A DNA stretch of 21,896 bases from an uncultured Oscillospiraceae bacterium. GTDB lineage: Bacteria > Bacillota > Clostridia > Oscillospirales > Oscillospiraceae. Made by a program: the position numbers and the translations under genes. The stretch covers positions 1 to 21,896 of the forward strand of contig CALWWH010000055.1 in NCBI GenBank assembly GCA_944385195.1, read 5' to 3'. Below are positions 6,558 through 13,797 of the stretch, in pieces (position 1 is the first letter of the stretch; every line of letters begins with the position of its first letter). A model generated the notes under the pieces. It was not told the DNA's origin. It did not search any database and was given only the letters and a program-made list of their open reading frames with translations.

Positions 6558-7472
6558 ATGAGGAGAGTTTTCATTTCCGTCTGCCTGGCCTGGCTGCTGG
6601 CGCTCAGCGCCGCCGCTGCGCCGGAGACCTTGGTACCGGTGGGGCGCTGCGTGGGCATCACCCTGGCCACGCCGGGGCTGTGTGTGGTGGGCTTTGCGGA
6701 GGAATCCGCCGCCCAGGAAGCAGGGCTGCGGGTCGGGGACTGCCTGGTGGCCATTGACGAGGCGGTGGTAGAGTCGCCGCAGGACATCAAGCCGCTGCTG
6801 AAGGCGGGGCAGACGGTGGTGCTGCGCGTCCTCCGGGAGGGGCGCGAGAACAGCTTTACCGTCCGCGTCCCGGACGACGCCACGCTGGGGATGCTGGTGC
6901 GCGACGGCGTGTCCGGCATTGGGACGGTGACATTTTTTGACCCGGAGACAGGGCTCTTTGGCGCCCTGGGCCACGGCGTGAGCGATGACGGCGTGACCCT
7001 GGTCAGCGGGACTATCGTCCCGGCCACGGTGGTGGAGGTGGTGCCGGGCAGGCCGGGCCATCCGGGGACGCTGCGGGGCGCCTACGGGACGGCGTCCATC
7101 GGCACGGTGGAGAAAAACACGCCCGCCGGCATCTTTGGCTACGCAGATCTGCCTGCCGAGGGCGCTCAGATGCCGCTGGGTGAGCCGGCGCTGGGGGCAG
7201 CGAGCATTTTGACCAACGTCTGCGGCGACACGGTGGCCGAGTATGAGGTAGAGATCCTGGACATCGACCCCGAGGCGCAGACGCGCAATCTGCTGCTGCA
7301 AGTGACCGACCCGGCGCTGCTGGATATCACCGGCGGCGTGGTGCAGGGGATGAGCGGCAGCGTGATCCTGCAAGACGGTTGCATCGTGGGCGCCGTGACC
7401 CATGTGCTGGTCAATTCGCCGGATATGGGCTACGGGATCAGCATCGAGCACATGCTCGAGGCAGCGACATAA
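6558..7472 (+). CDS. spoIVB: SpoIVB serine peptidase (family S55)
   Basis: A 304-residue protein: signal peptide/anchor (about 1-20), PDZ domain (about 30-105, including ESAAQEAGLRVGD), then the S55 peptidase domain. Probable triad: His139 (GALGHG), Asp251 (VTDPALL) and Ser266 (GMSGS); the Asp-Ser distance of 15 equals that recalled for B. subtilis SpoIVB (Asp363/Ser378). SpoIVB is secreted from the forespore and cuts SpoIVFA so that pro-sigma-K is processed. It is shorter than the B. subtilis protein (about 426 residues), mainly before the PDZ domain. ATG 6558 is preferred: it has GGGGGGAGAG just upstream, while ATG 6531 has no binding site and lies at the predicted transcription start. spo0A is not next to it in the window; the right neighbour is a Nudix gene on the other strand. 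Confidence 0.93.
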   Translation: MRRVFISVCLAWLLALSAAAAPETLVPVGRCVGITLATPGLCVVGFAEESAAQEAGLRVGDCLVAIDEAVVESPQDIKPLLKAGQTVVLRVLREGRENSFTVRVPDDATLGMLVRDGVSGIGTVTFFDPETGLFGALGHGVSDDGVTLVSGTIVPATVVEVVPGRPGHPGTLRGAYGTASIGTVEKNTPAGIFGYADLPAEGAQMPLGEPALGAASILTNVCGDTVAEYEVEILDIDPEAQTRNLLLQVTDPALLDITGGVVQGMSGSVILQDGCIVGAVTHVLVNSPDMGYGISIEHMLEAAT

Positions 7473-7476
7473 AAAG

Positions 7477-7511
7477 CAGGCTCCCCCGGGGCATTTCCCT
7501 GGGGGAGCCTG
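7477..7511. terminator. Terminator between spoIVB and the second Nudix gene
   Basis: An 11-bp stem CAGGCTCCCCC/GGGGGAGCCTG (7477-7487 with 7501-7511). On the minus strand it is followed by CTTTTTA, a good terminator for the leftward Nudix gene. On the plus strand the T run is weak, but it is placed 4 bases after the spoIVB stop and probably serves both. Confidence 0.8.
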
Positions 7512-7522
7512 TGAAATTTGTT

Positions 7523-7969
7523 TTAAAGCATTCCAAGTTTAAGCTTTTGATCCAATTCCCATAGAGCGACTTTGTTGCTGTCATATCTCAGCCTTTGCAT
7601 TGCAGTAGAATATGCTACCCATTCCAACACTGTATGTTCTTGTGAAAGAGAAAGATCGTCATGGACAACCTCAACAGCAAAGGAATACTCAGGGATGACA
7701 AGGCAATCCTTGCCCCACAAGGTCCTTTGGGAAAAACACGCGGTTGAGATACTGCACGTTGTTTCCAGCCGGGTGAATTTCTCCTCCGGCAGAATCCCTG
7801 CCTCTTCAAAGGCTTCCCTTTTTGCAGAAGTTAATACAGTATCATCTTCGGTTTCTCCGCCGCCGGCAATAAACTGCCAGAAATCCATATCACTTCGTTT
7901 AAAAATACAGTATCGTATCTGGCTTGCCCTCTTGTACGGCAAAACCAATACTTGATACTTTGCTCGCAT
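7523..7969 (-). CDS. Nudix hydrolase, AT-richer than its neighbours
   Basis: A 148-residue single-domain Nudix protein, near the NudB/dATP-pyrophosphohydrolase-like group. The Nudix box is GGETEDDTVLTSAKREAFEE with Arg51-Glu52 and Glu55-Glu56; the first acidic position of the box is Asp43 in place of Glu. The N-terminal RYCIFKRSDMDFWQFIAGG is typical of this group. Substrate is not predictable. ATG 7969 follows GGAGG by 6 bases. Base composition differs clearly from its surroundings: a 180-base stretch counted (7561-7740) is about 44% GC, against about 70% in a 60-base piece of spoIVB. This suggests recent acquisition. It is monocistronic, ending at a hairpin with a T run. Confidence 0.9.
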   Translation of the reverse strand: MRAKYQVLVLPYKRASQIRYCIFKRSDMDFWQFIAGGGETEDDTVLTSAKREAFEEAGILPEEKFTRLETTCSISTACFSQRTLWGKDCLVIPEYSFAVEVVHDDLSLSQEHTVLEWVAYSTAMQRLRYDSNKVALWELDQKLKLGML

Positions 7970-8008
7970 CTTGACCTCCGCAGATTCCCAATTGCCTGCC
8001 TGCGACTT

Positions 8009-8037
8009 AGTATAAAACTTAGCAGCCGCCGGACTTA
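8009..8037 (-). promoter_or_regulatory. Promoter of the second Nudix gene
   Basis: Minus-strand TATACT (8014-8009) about 40 bases before the ATG. The -35 position (TAAGTC) is weak and falls inside a pair of direct repeats. Confidence 0.5.
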
Positions 8038-8041
8038 GCAG
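8017..8041. repeat. Two direct repeats ACTTAGCAG at 16-base spacing
   Basis: ACTTAGCAG at 8017-8025 and 8033-8041; a shorter ACTTAG also lies at 8005-8010. They flank and overlap the -35 region of the second Nudix promoter, so they may bind a regulator. Confidence 0.5.
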
Positions 8042-8069
8042 ATACTTTTTCAGCCCAAGGCTTGTCCCT

Positions 8070-8093
8070 CATGGCAGCTCACCATGGCAGCTC
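8070..8093. repeat. 11-base tandem duplication
   Basis: CATGGCAGCTC occurs at 8070-8080 and again at 8083-8093, with two bases between. It lies in the 7970-8203 intergenic stretch, in no gene. Function unknown. Confidence 0.6.
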
Positions 8094-8110
8094 CCCCGTG
8101 CCGGGGGCCT

Positions 8111-8152
8111 AAAAACATACCACGGTACGCCGCGCAGGCGGCGTACCGTGGT
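8111..8152 (-). terminator. Terminator of the cytidylate-kinase-like gene
   Basis: Perfect 15-bp stem (8119-8133 with 8138-8152) and a four-base loop. On the minus strand it is followed by ATGTTTTTAGG. It lies about 50 bases after the stop at 8204. A smaller stem, CCCCCG-TGC-CGGGGG, follows at 8093-8107. Confidence 0.85.
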
Positions 8153-8203
8153 GCAGCTTGCTTTGAAAGTGACCCCGCTGGCGCACAAGCCGGAATATGG
8201 GCC

Positions 8204-8827
8204 TCAGCCCTGTTCTTTCAGGAGCTTCTCGCGCAGCTGGACCAGGTAGATGATGGCGTCTGCCGTGCCTTCGATGCCCAGGTAGCCGGTGTCGAGGCAG
8301 AGGTGATAGTTGTCTGCGGCGCCCCAGTCGCCGTGGGTGAAGAAGTTATAGTAGTCTGCGCGCTGCTTGTCTTTTTTGCGGATGGCTTTCTCGACGTTGC
8401 CCTCTACCGGGATGTGGTAGATGTCCGGGTTGGCGATGACACGAGCCTTGCGGAAGTCCATGTCTGCGTGGATGAAGAGGTCTACCACGTCGTTGCGCTG
8501 GCGCAGGACATAGTCGGCGCAGCGGCCGATAAAGACGCAGTTATCCTGGCGCGCGGCCACACGGATGGCATTGAACTGGGCAAAGGCCAGCTGCTGGTTG
8601 ATGGGCAGCATATCCCCGCTGGGGATGGTGCTCATATACATGCTGTAGATCAGGGAGCTGCCGGGATGCTCATCGAAGCGGGAGACCGCTGCGGGGCTCA
8701 GGCCGCTGGCCTCCGCCGCCATGGTCAGGATCTCGTTGTCGTAAAATTTGTAGCCCAGACGCTCTGCTACCAGCCGCCCGGCCATACCGCCGCCGGAACC
8801 AACCTGTCTGCCAATCGTAATAATCAT
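8204..8827 (-). CDS. Cytidylate-kinase-like protein (Cytidylate_kin2 family)
   Basis: A 207-residue P-loop protein. The N-terminus MIITIGRQVGSGGGMAGRLV is the glycine-rich nucleotide loop of the AAA/cytidylate-kinase-like family found widely in Firmicutes; it is followed by LGYKFYDNEIL and the later FIGRCADYVL segment, both typical of this family. True Cmk has GPAGAGKS-type loops and is longer, so this is not the housekeeping CMP kinase; the substrate is unknown. ATG 8827 is preceded by AAGGCGGGG, a weak binding site, and a good promoter lies upstream. It is monocistronic with its own hairpin terminator. Confidence 0.85.
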   Translation of the reverse strand: MIITIGRQVGSGGGMAGRLVAERLGYKFYDNEILTMAAEASGLSPAAVSRFDEHPGSSLIYSMYMSTIPSGDMLPINQQLAFAQFNAIRVAARQDNCVFIGRCADYVLRQRNDVVDLFIHADMDFRKARVIANPDIYHIPVEGNVEKAIRKKDKQRADYYNFFTHGDWGAADNYHLCLDTGYLGIEGTADAIIYLVQLREKLLKEQG

Positions 8828-8884
8828 AATACCCCGCCTTTCCGCATTTGATGTGTGTTGCTTGGGGGAAGTTTCCCTACCCTT

Positions 8885-8913
8885 ATGATATCAGATTTGA
8901 ACATAAAATACAA
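8885..8913 (-). promoter_or_regulatory. Sigma-A-type promoter of the cytidylate-kinase-like gene
   Basis: Minus-strand TTGTAT (8913-8908), 17-base spacer and TATCAT (8890-8885), 57 bases before the ATG. Confidence 0.7.
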
Positions 8914-9069
8914 TGCTACCTTAAAAAATTTTTAGTCTTTTGCTATCTTGCACAATAATTGCGGTGCATTTTTGGTGAGGCTCACAGCTAAAAATCCGTC
9001 ATACTGCACAGGCAGAGGTCGGGTTTTCAGTCGGTTCTGCCAAAAATGGTAACGATTTGTAGCTATTTG

Positions 9070-9098
9070 TTGCTTTTTTCCGGGGAATATGCTATGAA
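9070..9098 (+). promoter_or_regulatory. Promoter of the small lipoprotein gene
   Basis: TTGCTT (9070-9075), 17-base spacer ending in TGC (extended -10) and TATGAA (9093-9098), 39 bases before the ATG. Confidence 0.6.
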
Positions 9099-9137
9099 TA
9101 TGCTGATTTGAGTGCCATGCGGAAGGAGGCTGTGCCG

Positions 9138-9518
9138 ATGAGACGACTGGGGGCATGCTGCCTGCTGCTTTTGCTGCTGTGCGGCTGTGCCGGGGCTGCG
9201 GTCTGCGCCGTCGAGGAGGGGGAGAACAGCCTGCGGGCGGTCTGCGAGGCCTACAGCGGGGAGCGCAGCGCGGAGGTGAACGTCGGAGACAACGCCTGCA
9301 TCAGCATCCAGTGCGGCATCGAGCCCAAGGAAGGCAGCCTGGACATCCTGATCTGCGACTCCGAGGGGACGGTTGCCTATGAGGGCCAGAACGTGGCAGA
9401 ACAGATGAGCTTTGTGGTGCAGCTGACTGCGCCGGGGGGATATACCATCAGCGTCGATGCCGACCAATTTACCGGCAGCTACAGCTTCGACTGGGAGACG
9501 GTGGGCGCAGCGCCCTGA
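9138..9518 (+). CDS. Small secreted lipoprotein, unknown function
   Basis: A 126-residue protein. The first 16 residues form a lipoprotein signal (MRRLGACCLLLLLLCG) with Cys17 in an L-x-x-C lipobox, so the mature protein should be anchored to the outer face of the membrane. The rest looks like a single small beta-sandwich (GSLDILICDSEGTVAYEG, then APGGYTISVDADQFTGSYSF), a pattern also seen in pre-peptidase C-terminal-like domains. Four or five extra cysteines occur (residues 23, 36, 54, 59, 73), which is many for an exported protein. GGAGG is 10 bases before ATG 9138. I do not recognise the family. No clear terminator follows, but a new promoter starts at 9546. Confidence 0.75.
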   Translation: MRRLGACCLLLLLLCGCAGAAVCAVEEGENSLRAVCEAYSGERSAEVNVGDNACISIQCGIEPKEGSLDILICDSEGTVAYEGQNVAEQMSFVVQLTAPGGYTISVDADQFTGSYSFDWETVGAAP

Positions 9519-9545
9519 GGGCCTTGGTATGGGACCGGCGCGCTG

Positions 9546-9574
9546 TTGCATCTGCGGCCCCATTGCGCTATCAT
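9546..9574 (+). promoter_or_regulatory. Promoter of the small-membrane-protein/AEC/CocE operon
   Basis: TTGCAT (9546-9551), 17-base spacer, TATCAT (9569-9574), 46 bases before the ATG at 9621. Confidence 0.65.
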
Positions 9575-9620
9575 AAAATAGACTGTTACATAGAAAACTC
9601 ACCCTGTAAGGAGGCTTCCC

Positions 9621-9863
9621 ATGTCCATACTCCACACCCTGTGGCCCATGGCCTTTCGGATCGAAAAAGGCAACGTCGGCTCCTTCGTGGTCCGGCTGAT
9701 CGTCTTCGGCGCCGTCTGCGCCGTGGTCAACTGGTTCATCGGCCTGCTGAGCGGTATCTTTCTCATCGGCATTCTCTTTGGTCTCCTCGGTTCGCTGCTG
9801 GAGCTGTACAGCCTTGCCGGCATCCTGCTGTGCATTCTGGTGTTTGCAGGCATACTGAGCTGA
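9621..9863 (+). CDS. Small two-helix membrane protein
   Basis: An 80-residue protein with two or three hydrophobic segments (about 20-40, 43-58 and 63-79) that fill most of its length, and a short N-terminal soluble part with a basic IEKG. AAGGAGG lies 6 bases before the ATG, and a consensus-like promoter lies further upstream, so it is a real gene despite its size. No family recognised. It is 66 bases upstream of the AEC transporter gene in the same direction with no terminator between, so co-transcription is likely; an accessory role to the transporter is only a guess. Confidence 0.75.
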   Translation: MSILHTLWPMAFRIEKGNVGSFVVRLIVFGAVCAVVNWFIGLLSGIFLIGILFGLLGSLLELYSLAGILLCILVFAGILS

Positions 9864-9929
9864 GGGCAGCATCCGTATCTGCGGGCGGCTCAGGGCAGCC
9901 CTTGACTTGCGTTGTAGGAGAGAATCGTA

Positions 9930-10850
9930 ATGAGCATTGCAGAAGTATTCCCCAAAATCCTGGTCCTGTTTGTGATCATGGCCATTGGCTTTATCGCCAA
10001 CAAGTGCAGGGTTCTGAATGTGGAGGCCAACCGGATGCTGTCCAAGCTGGTCATTTCCGTCACCTTGCCGGCCTATGTGCTGGGCAGCGCCATGGACAGC
10101 CCCTCGGCCTCGGCGCAGAGCATGCTCTTGACGCTGGGCCTGTCCTTTGCCCATTACATCTTTCTGTTCCTGGTGGCCGCCTTCCTGCCGAAGCTGCTGC
10201 GCATTCCCCAAGGCCAGGCAGGGACGTACCGGTTCATGTTCTGCTTTGCCAATACGGGCTTTATCGGCTTCCCGGTGGTCTCGGCGATCCTGGGCCAGGA
10301 GGCCGTCTTCACCGCCACGCTCTTTAACCTGCCCTTCAATCTGCTCTGCTACACCGTCGGGGTGGGGATGGTCAGCGGCGGCGCCGACGGGGCAAAGCTC
10401 AGCCCCAGGCTCTTTCTGACGCCCACGGTCCTGGCCAGCCTGGCGGCGGTTGTGATCGCCCTGCTTCCGATCTCCTGGCCGGGAATGGTGGTCAGCACCT
10501 GCCAGACCCTCGGCGCCGTCACGACCCCGGCGGCGCTGCTCATCATCGGCTCCACCATTGCCGGGATGCCGCTGAAGAACCTGACCGGCAGTCCGCGGCT
10601 GTATGTGATGGCCTTTTTCCGCCTGGTATTCATGCCCCTGCTGATGTGGGCCGTGCTCAGGCCCGTCCTCTCCGACCCGATCATCCTGGGCGTGAGCGTC
10701 CTTCTGGCGGGCATGCCCGTGGCCACCAACGGGACGATGATTTGCCTGAGCTACGGTGGAGACCAGGATCTCATGAGCCAGGGCACCTTCCTGACCACTA
10801 TCCTCTCCCTTGTGACCATCCCCTTGATGGCCCTGCTGCTGGAACTATAA
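9930..10850 (+). CDS. AEC-family transporter (auxin efflux carrier-like)
   Basis: A 306-residue integral membrane protein with about ten hydrophobic segments. The family pattern is clear: an N-terminal bundle (KILVLFVIMAIGFIANK), the central FANTGFIGFPV motif at about residues 105-115, and the C-terminal bundle with MPVATN. AEC proteins in bacteria move organic anions such as malate or other carboxylates out of or across the membrane; the substrate here is not known. GGAGAG lies upstream of ATG 9930. It is followed after 30 bases by the CocE-type hydrolase, so the pair is probably translated from one message, and the hydrolase may produce or consume the acid that is moved (inference). Confidence 0.9.
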   Translation: MSIAEVFPKILVLFVIMAIGFIANKCRVLNVEANRMLSKLVISVTLPAYVLGSAMDSPSASAQSMLLTLGLSFAHYIFLFLVAAFLPKLLRIPQGQAGTYRFMFCFANTGFIGFPVVSAILGQEAVFTATLFNLPFNLLCYTVGVGMVSGGADGAKLSPRLFLTPTVLASLAAVVIALLPISWPGMVVSTCQTLGAVTTPAALLIIGSTIAGMPLKNLTGSPRLYVMAFFRLVFMPLLMWAVLRPVLSDPIILGVSVLLAGMPVATNGTMICLSYGGDQDLMSQGTFLTTILSLVTIPLMALLLEL

Positions 10851-10880
10851 AACCCATCTGATCAATTGGAGGAGTCAACT

Positions 10881-12593
10881 ATGTTCGGAACCTACATCCC
10901 CATCCAAGAGGGCCTGGGCCCCTATACCGGCTGCGTGCGCAGGTCGTTCTATGTGGATGGTGCCCAGGAGGGCGTCAAGATCGCCTGCGACCTCTATCTG
11001 CCCGCCGACGGCCAGGGCAAAGCGGTTGAACAAGCGCTCCCACTGGTGCTGCACACCGGTATGGGCGGCCGCCGCAAGGATGAGACCCCGGAGATCACCT
11101 TCACCCTCATCGCCAACGGCTACGCCGTCATGCGCTGCGACAACCGCCAGGAGGGCGCCTCCCACGGCGTGTCCAACAGCTTCATGGGCCTTGATCAGGG
11201 CGCGGACATCAAGTGCGTCATCGAGTGGTGCGCCGCACAGCCCTGGTGCAGCGGCAAAATCGGCATGCACGGCATCTCCAACAAGGGCTTCATTCAGTGG
11301 ACCACCGCCTGCAATTTCCCGGAGCACCTGACGGCCATCACGCCGATTGTCTGCAACGCGGACTTTTATTATGTAAACCACCCCAACGGCGTCAACGGCG
11401 CGCCCAAGCATATGGGCGGCTTTGGCGGCGGCATCCCCGGCATGCCCCGCAAGCTGCAAATCGGCGTCCCGGTGGACGACGATCCCGCGCCCGGCTATCC
11501 CCAGGCCTACAAAGCCGCGCTGGATCGCGAGGGAAAGCAGCTAAACTGGTTTGAAAAGACCAGCCCGGAGAACCAGTGCCGCGACTGGGTTGACCCCGGC
11601 CTGGGCTATGCCCCCAGTCTGGTGGATGCGCCCATCGAGTACATCGACCAGATCAAGGCCAAGGGGTATCGGATCCAGCAGTTTGCCGGCTGGTTTGACT
11701 CCAACGCCTCCGGGCAGCTGATGGTGCACAATCTCGTCGGGGAGCGCATCATCGTCGGCCCCTGGAACCATGGCGAGGGCAATACCGGCCACAGCGCCTT
11801 TGCCGATGGCTGCCTGGACATGGCCCGGGAGCATCTGCGCTGGTTTGACGATTGCCTCAAGGGCATCCCCAGCCAGCGGCCGCCGGTCACCTACTACACC
11901 ATCAACGCGCCGGAGGGTCAGCGCTGGCAGGAGAGCCAGGTCTGGCCGCCGGAGGACTGCGTGCAGGTGCCCTTCTACCTGGACGCGGAGGGGGGCCTTG
12001 GCCGGACAATCCCCCAGAGCAGCTGCGTCCAATACACTGTCGATGACGATGTAGCCATCTTCGACCCCTGGGGCCGCATGAACACGCTCATCACCCGGGA
12101 CATGAACCCGGACTGCGACAGCAAAGCCCTGTGCTTTACCACGGCGCCCCTGACCCAGGGGACGGAGCTGACGGGCCACTGCGCGGCGGAACTCTGGGCC
12201 AGCTCCACGGCGGAGGACGGCAACTTCATCGCCGTGATCGAGGATGTATCCCCCAACGGCGAGAGCCACTACATCACCAGCGGCTGCCTGCGCGCCAGCC
12301 ACCGCAGGCCGGACGAGCACCCGGCCTTTGCCAGCGTGGGCGTGCCCTACCACCGCTCCCTGGAGGCGGAGATGGAGCCGCTGGTGCCCGGTGAGCCGGC
12401 GTTTCTGGCTTTCTGCATCGATGCCACGTCCTACTATTTCCCCGCCGGGCACCGCATCCGCGTGAGCATTGCCTGCGGCGAGAAGTCGGCCATGCAGCAG
12501 CCTGCCTGCGTCGACCTGAACCATCCGCCGGAGGTCACGCTCTACACCGGCGGCCAGATGGCCAGCCGTGTGCTGCTGAGTTTGAAAAAATAA
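10881..12593 (+). CDS. CocE/NonD-family serine hydrolase
   Basis: A 570-residue enzyme of the X-Pro dipeptidyl-peptidase/cocaine-esterase (S15) group: alpha/beta hydrolase core (about 20-340) with a helical insert, then a C-terminal jelly-roll domain (about 350-568). The triad appears intact: Ser133 in GMHGISNKG, Asp273 in AGWFDSN and His297 in GPWNHG. Such enzymes cut esters, amides or acyl groups; the natural substrate is unknown. No signal peptide, so cytoplasmic. ATG 10881 was chosen because GGAGGAG sits 6 bases before it; an upstream in-frame TTG falls inside that binding site. Last gene of the operon with the AEC transporter; a strong hairpin follows. Confidence 0.92.
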   Translation: MFGTYIPIQEGLGPYTGCVRRSFYVDGAQEGVKIACDLYLPADGQGKAVEQALPLVLHTGMGGRRKDETPEITFTLIANGYAVMRCDNRQEGASHGVSNSFMGLDQGADIKCVIEWCAAQPWCSGKIGMHGISNKGFIQWTTACNFPEHLTAITPIVCNADFYYVNHPNGVNGAPKHMGGFGGGIPGMPRKLQIGVPVDDDPAPGYPQAYKAALDREGKQLNWFEKTSPENQCRDWVDPGLGYAPSLVDAPIEYIDQIKAKGYRIQQFAGWFDSNASGQLMVHNLVGERIIVGPWNHGEGNTGHSAFADGCLDMAREHLRWFDDCLKGIPSQRPPVTYYTINAPEGQRWQESQVWPPEDCVQVPFYLDAEGGLGRTIPQSSCVQYTVDDDVAIFDPWGRMNTLITRDMNPDCDSKALCFTTAPLTQGTELTGHCAAELWASSTAEDGNFIAVIEDVSPNGESHYITSGCLRASHRRPDEHPAFASVGVPYHRSLEAEMEPLVPGEPAFLAFCIDATSYYFPAGHRIRVSIACGEKSAMQQPACVDLNHPPEVTLYTGGQMASRVLLSLKK

Positions 12594-12598
12594 GACAC

Positions 12599-12637
12599 AA
12601 AGACCGGCAGCCGCTCTCTTGGCGGCTGCCGGTCTTT
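12599..12637. terminator. Terminator between the CocE and AraC genes
   Basis: A perfect 16-bp stem (12599-12614 with 12622-12637) with a 7-base loop, ending in TTTCTCT on the plus strand. It begins 6 bases after the CocE-type stop. The leftward AraC gene also ends nearby, so it may work in both directions. Confidence 0.85.
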
Positions 12638-12682
12638 CTCTGCCCGCTGCCTATGCCCGCAGCCCTCCCGGTGCGGGGCGGC

Positions 12683-13711
12683 TCACAGCCCCTGGGGCGT
12701 GTGCCGGTACTTGGCCGGGGAGGTGCCGTATTTTTCACGAAAACTGGCGTAGAACTGCTTGGAGCTGCTGATGCCGCACTGGGTCATCAGGGTCTGAATG
12801 TCCTGATCGCTGCTGCGCAGCCGGGCTGCGAAGCGCTCCATGCGGTACTGCTGAATGAAGGCCATGCAGTTCATGCCGGTGGTCTGGTGGAAGATGCGGT
12901 GGAGCTGGCGGGGGCTGTAGTTGAACTCCCGGGCGATCTGCGCCACGGTGACCGAGGCGATGTGGTCGCGGATGTACTCGGTGATGGAGCTGCTGCGGTC
13001 CTGCCGGATGGGGGACTGCTCCTGGGTGCACAGCAGGTCGGCCATTAAAAGCTGGATTGCAGCGGCCAATCGCTGGCGCAGGAAGGCCGGGCGGGTCTGC
13101 CACAGGCCGATCAGCTCGTGCAGGTAGTTCTGCCGGTGAAAATACTCCCCCGTGGAGAACAGCAGATGGGCATCCTCCCCCGGCGTGTGTTGGCTGGCCT
13201 CAAAAAACTGCCTTAACCGCTCTGAATCCTGCATCAGCGGCCCAAACAGGGGCACAAAATTCGCCTCGGGGATGCGCAGATTGAAGATGATGCACGCATC
13301 GCTGGCGCAGACGAGGGCATGGCGGCTCTCGGGCGTCAGCAGGACCACCTCACCCTCCTGGAGAATGCGGATGTCCGAGCCGATGCGGTGGGGACAGCGG
13401 CCCCGGTAGACGCACAGAAACTCGTACCAGCGGCGGTCGCCCACCGTGTGCAGGTGCATCCCCACGGGGAAATAGCGGGCATGGCGCTGGATGCTCATCC
13501 CCAGGCTTTGCTCGTCAGAGAGCATCTGAAGGGGTGGTTTTGGCCGCAGATCCCCCGCCTGCTCTCCCCAGCCCTGGGGGAGCAGCTTTTCCATCTGGCC
13601 GGCATCGCGGATCAGATCGGTCATCGTGACCGCCCCGTAGGCGGCGGTGTATATCTTTTTGAAGGCCTTCTCCTGGGGCGACAGCTCCAGGTCGATGGTT
13701 GGGTATGTCAT
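12683..13711 (-). CDS. AraC-family regulator with cupin sensor domain
   Basis: A 342-residue transcription factor. An unusual N-terminal extension (1-70) comes first, then a cupin-type ligand domain (about 76-146, with HARYFPVGMHLHTVGDRRWYE), a helical linker and the two helix-turn-helix motifs of AraC/XylS (about 240-338, including VTVAQIAREFNYSPRQLHRIFHQ split over two helices, and GISSSKQFYASFREKYGTSPAKYR). It probably activates sugar genes nearby, most simply the GH43/binding-protein operon located just upstream. ATG 13711 is preceded by a weak GGTGA. The predicted leader is only about 11 bases. It has its own promoter but could also receive readthrough from the GH43 gene. Confidence 0.93.
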   Translation of the reverse strand: MTYPTIDLELSPQEKAFKKIYTAAYGAVTMTDLIRDAGQMEKLLPQGWGEQAGDLRPKPPLQMLSDEQSLGMSIQRHARYFPVGMHLHTVGDRRWYEFLCVYRGRCPHRIGSDIRILQEGEVVLLTPESRHALVCASDACIIFNLRIPEANFVPLFGPLMQDSERLRQFFEASQHTPGEDAHLLFSTGEYFHRQNYLHELIGLWQTRPAFLRQRLAAAIQLLMADLLCTQEQSPIRQDRSSSITEYIRDHIASVTVAQIAREFNYSPRQLHRIFHQTTGMNCMAFIQQYRMERFAARLRSSDQDIQTLMTQCGISSSKQFYASFREKYGTSPAKYRHTPQGL

Positions 13712-13728
13712 AGGTAATCACCGGGTTT

Positions 13729-13757
13729 ATTTTACCACGCCTGCAAGGGAAACACAA
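13729..13757 (-). promoter_or_regulatory. Promoter of the first AraC gene
   Basis: Minus-strand TTGTGT (13757-13752), 17-base spacer and TAAAAT (13734-13729) with an extended TGG. The -35 overlaps the foot of the hairpin that follows the GH43 gene. Confidence 0.65.
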
Positions 13758-13784
13758 GGGCCGCGGCATAAGCCGCGGCCCTTG
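13755..13784 (-). terminator. Hairpin after the GH43 gene
   Basis: A 13-bp perfect stem CAAGGGCCGCGGC/GCCGCGGCCCTTG with loop ATAA, 13 bases after the GH43 stop. The minus-strand sequence behind it, TGTTTCCCTT, is a weak T run, so stopping may be partial, letting some readthrough into the AraC gene. Confidence 0.65.
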
Positions 13785-13797
13785 AGGCGAGATTGGG

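Larger units (their letters stand above)
8828..9137. other. 310-base intergenic region between divergent genes
   Basis: AT-rich. It holds the leftward promoter of the cytidylate-kinase-like gene near 8885-8913 and the rightward promoter of the lipoprotein gene near 9070-9098. The stretch between about 8915 and 9069 shows no gene, hairpin or repeat that I can support. Confidence 0.6.
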
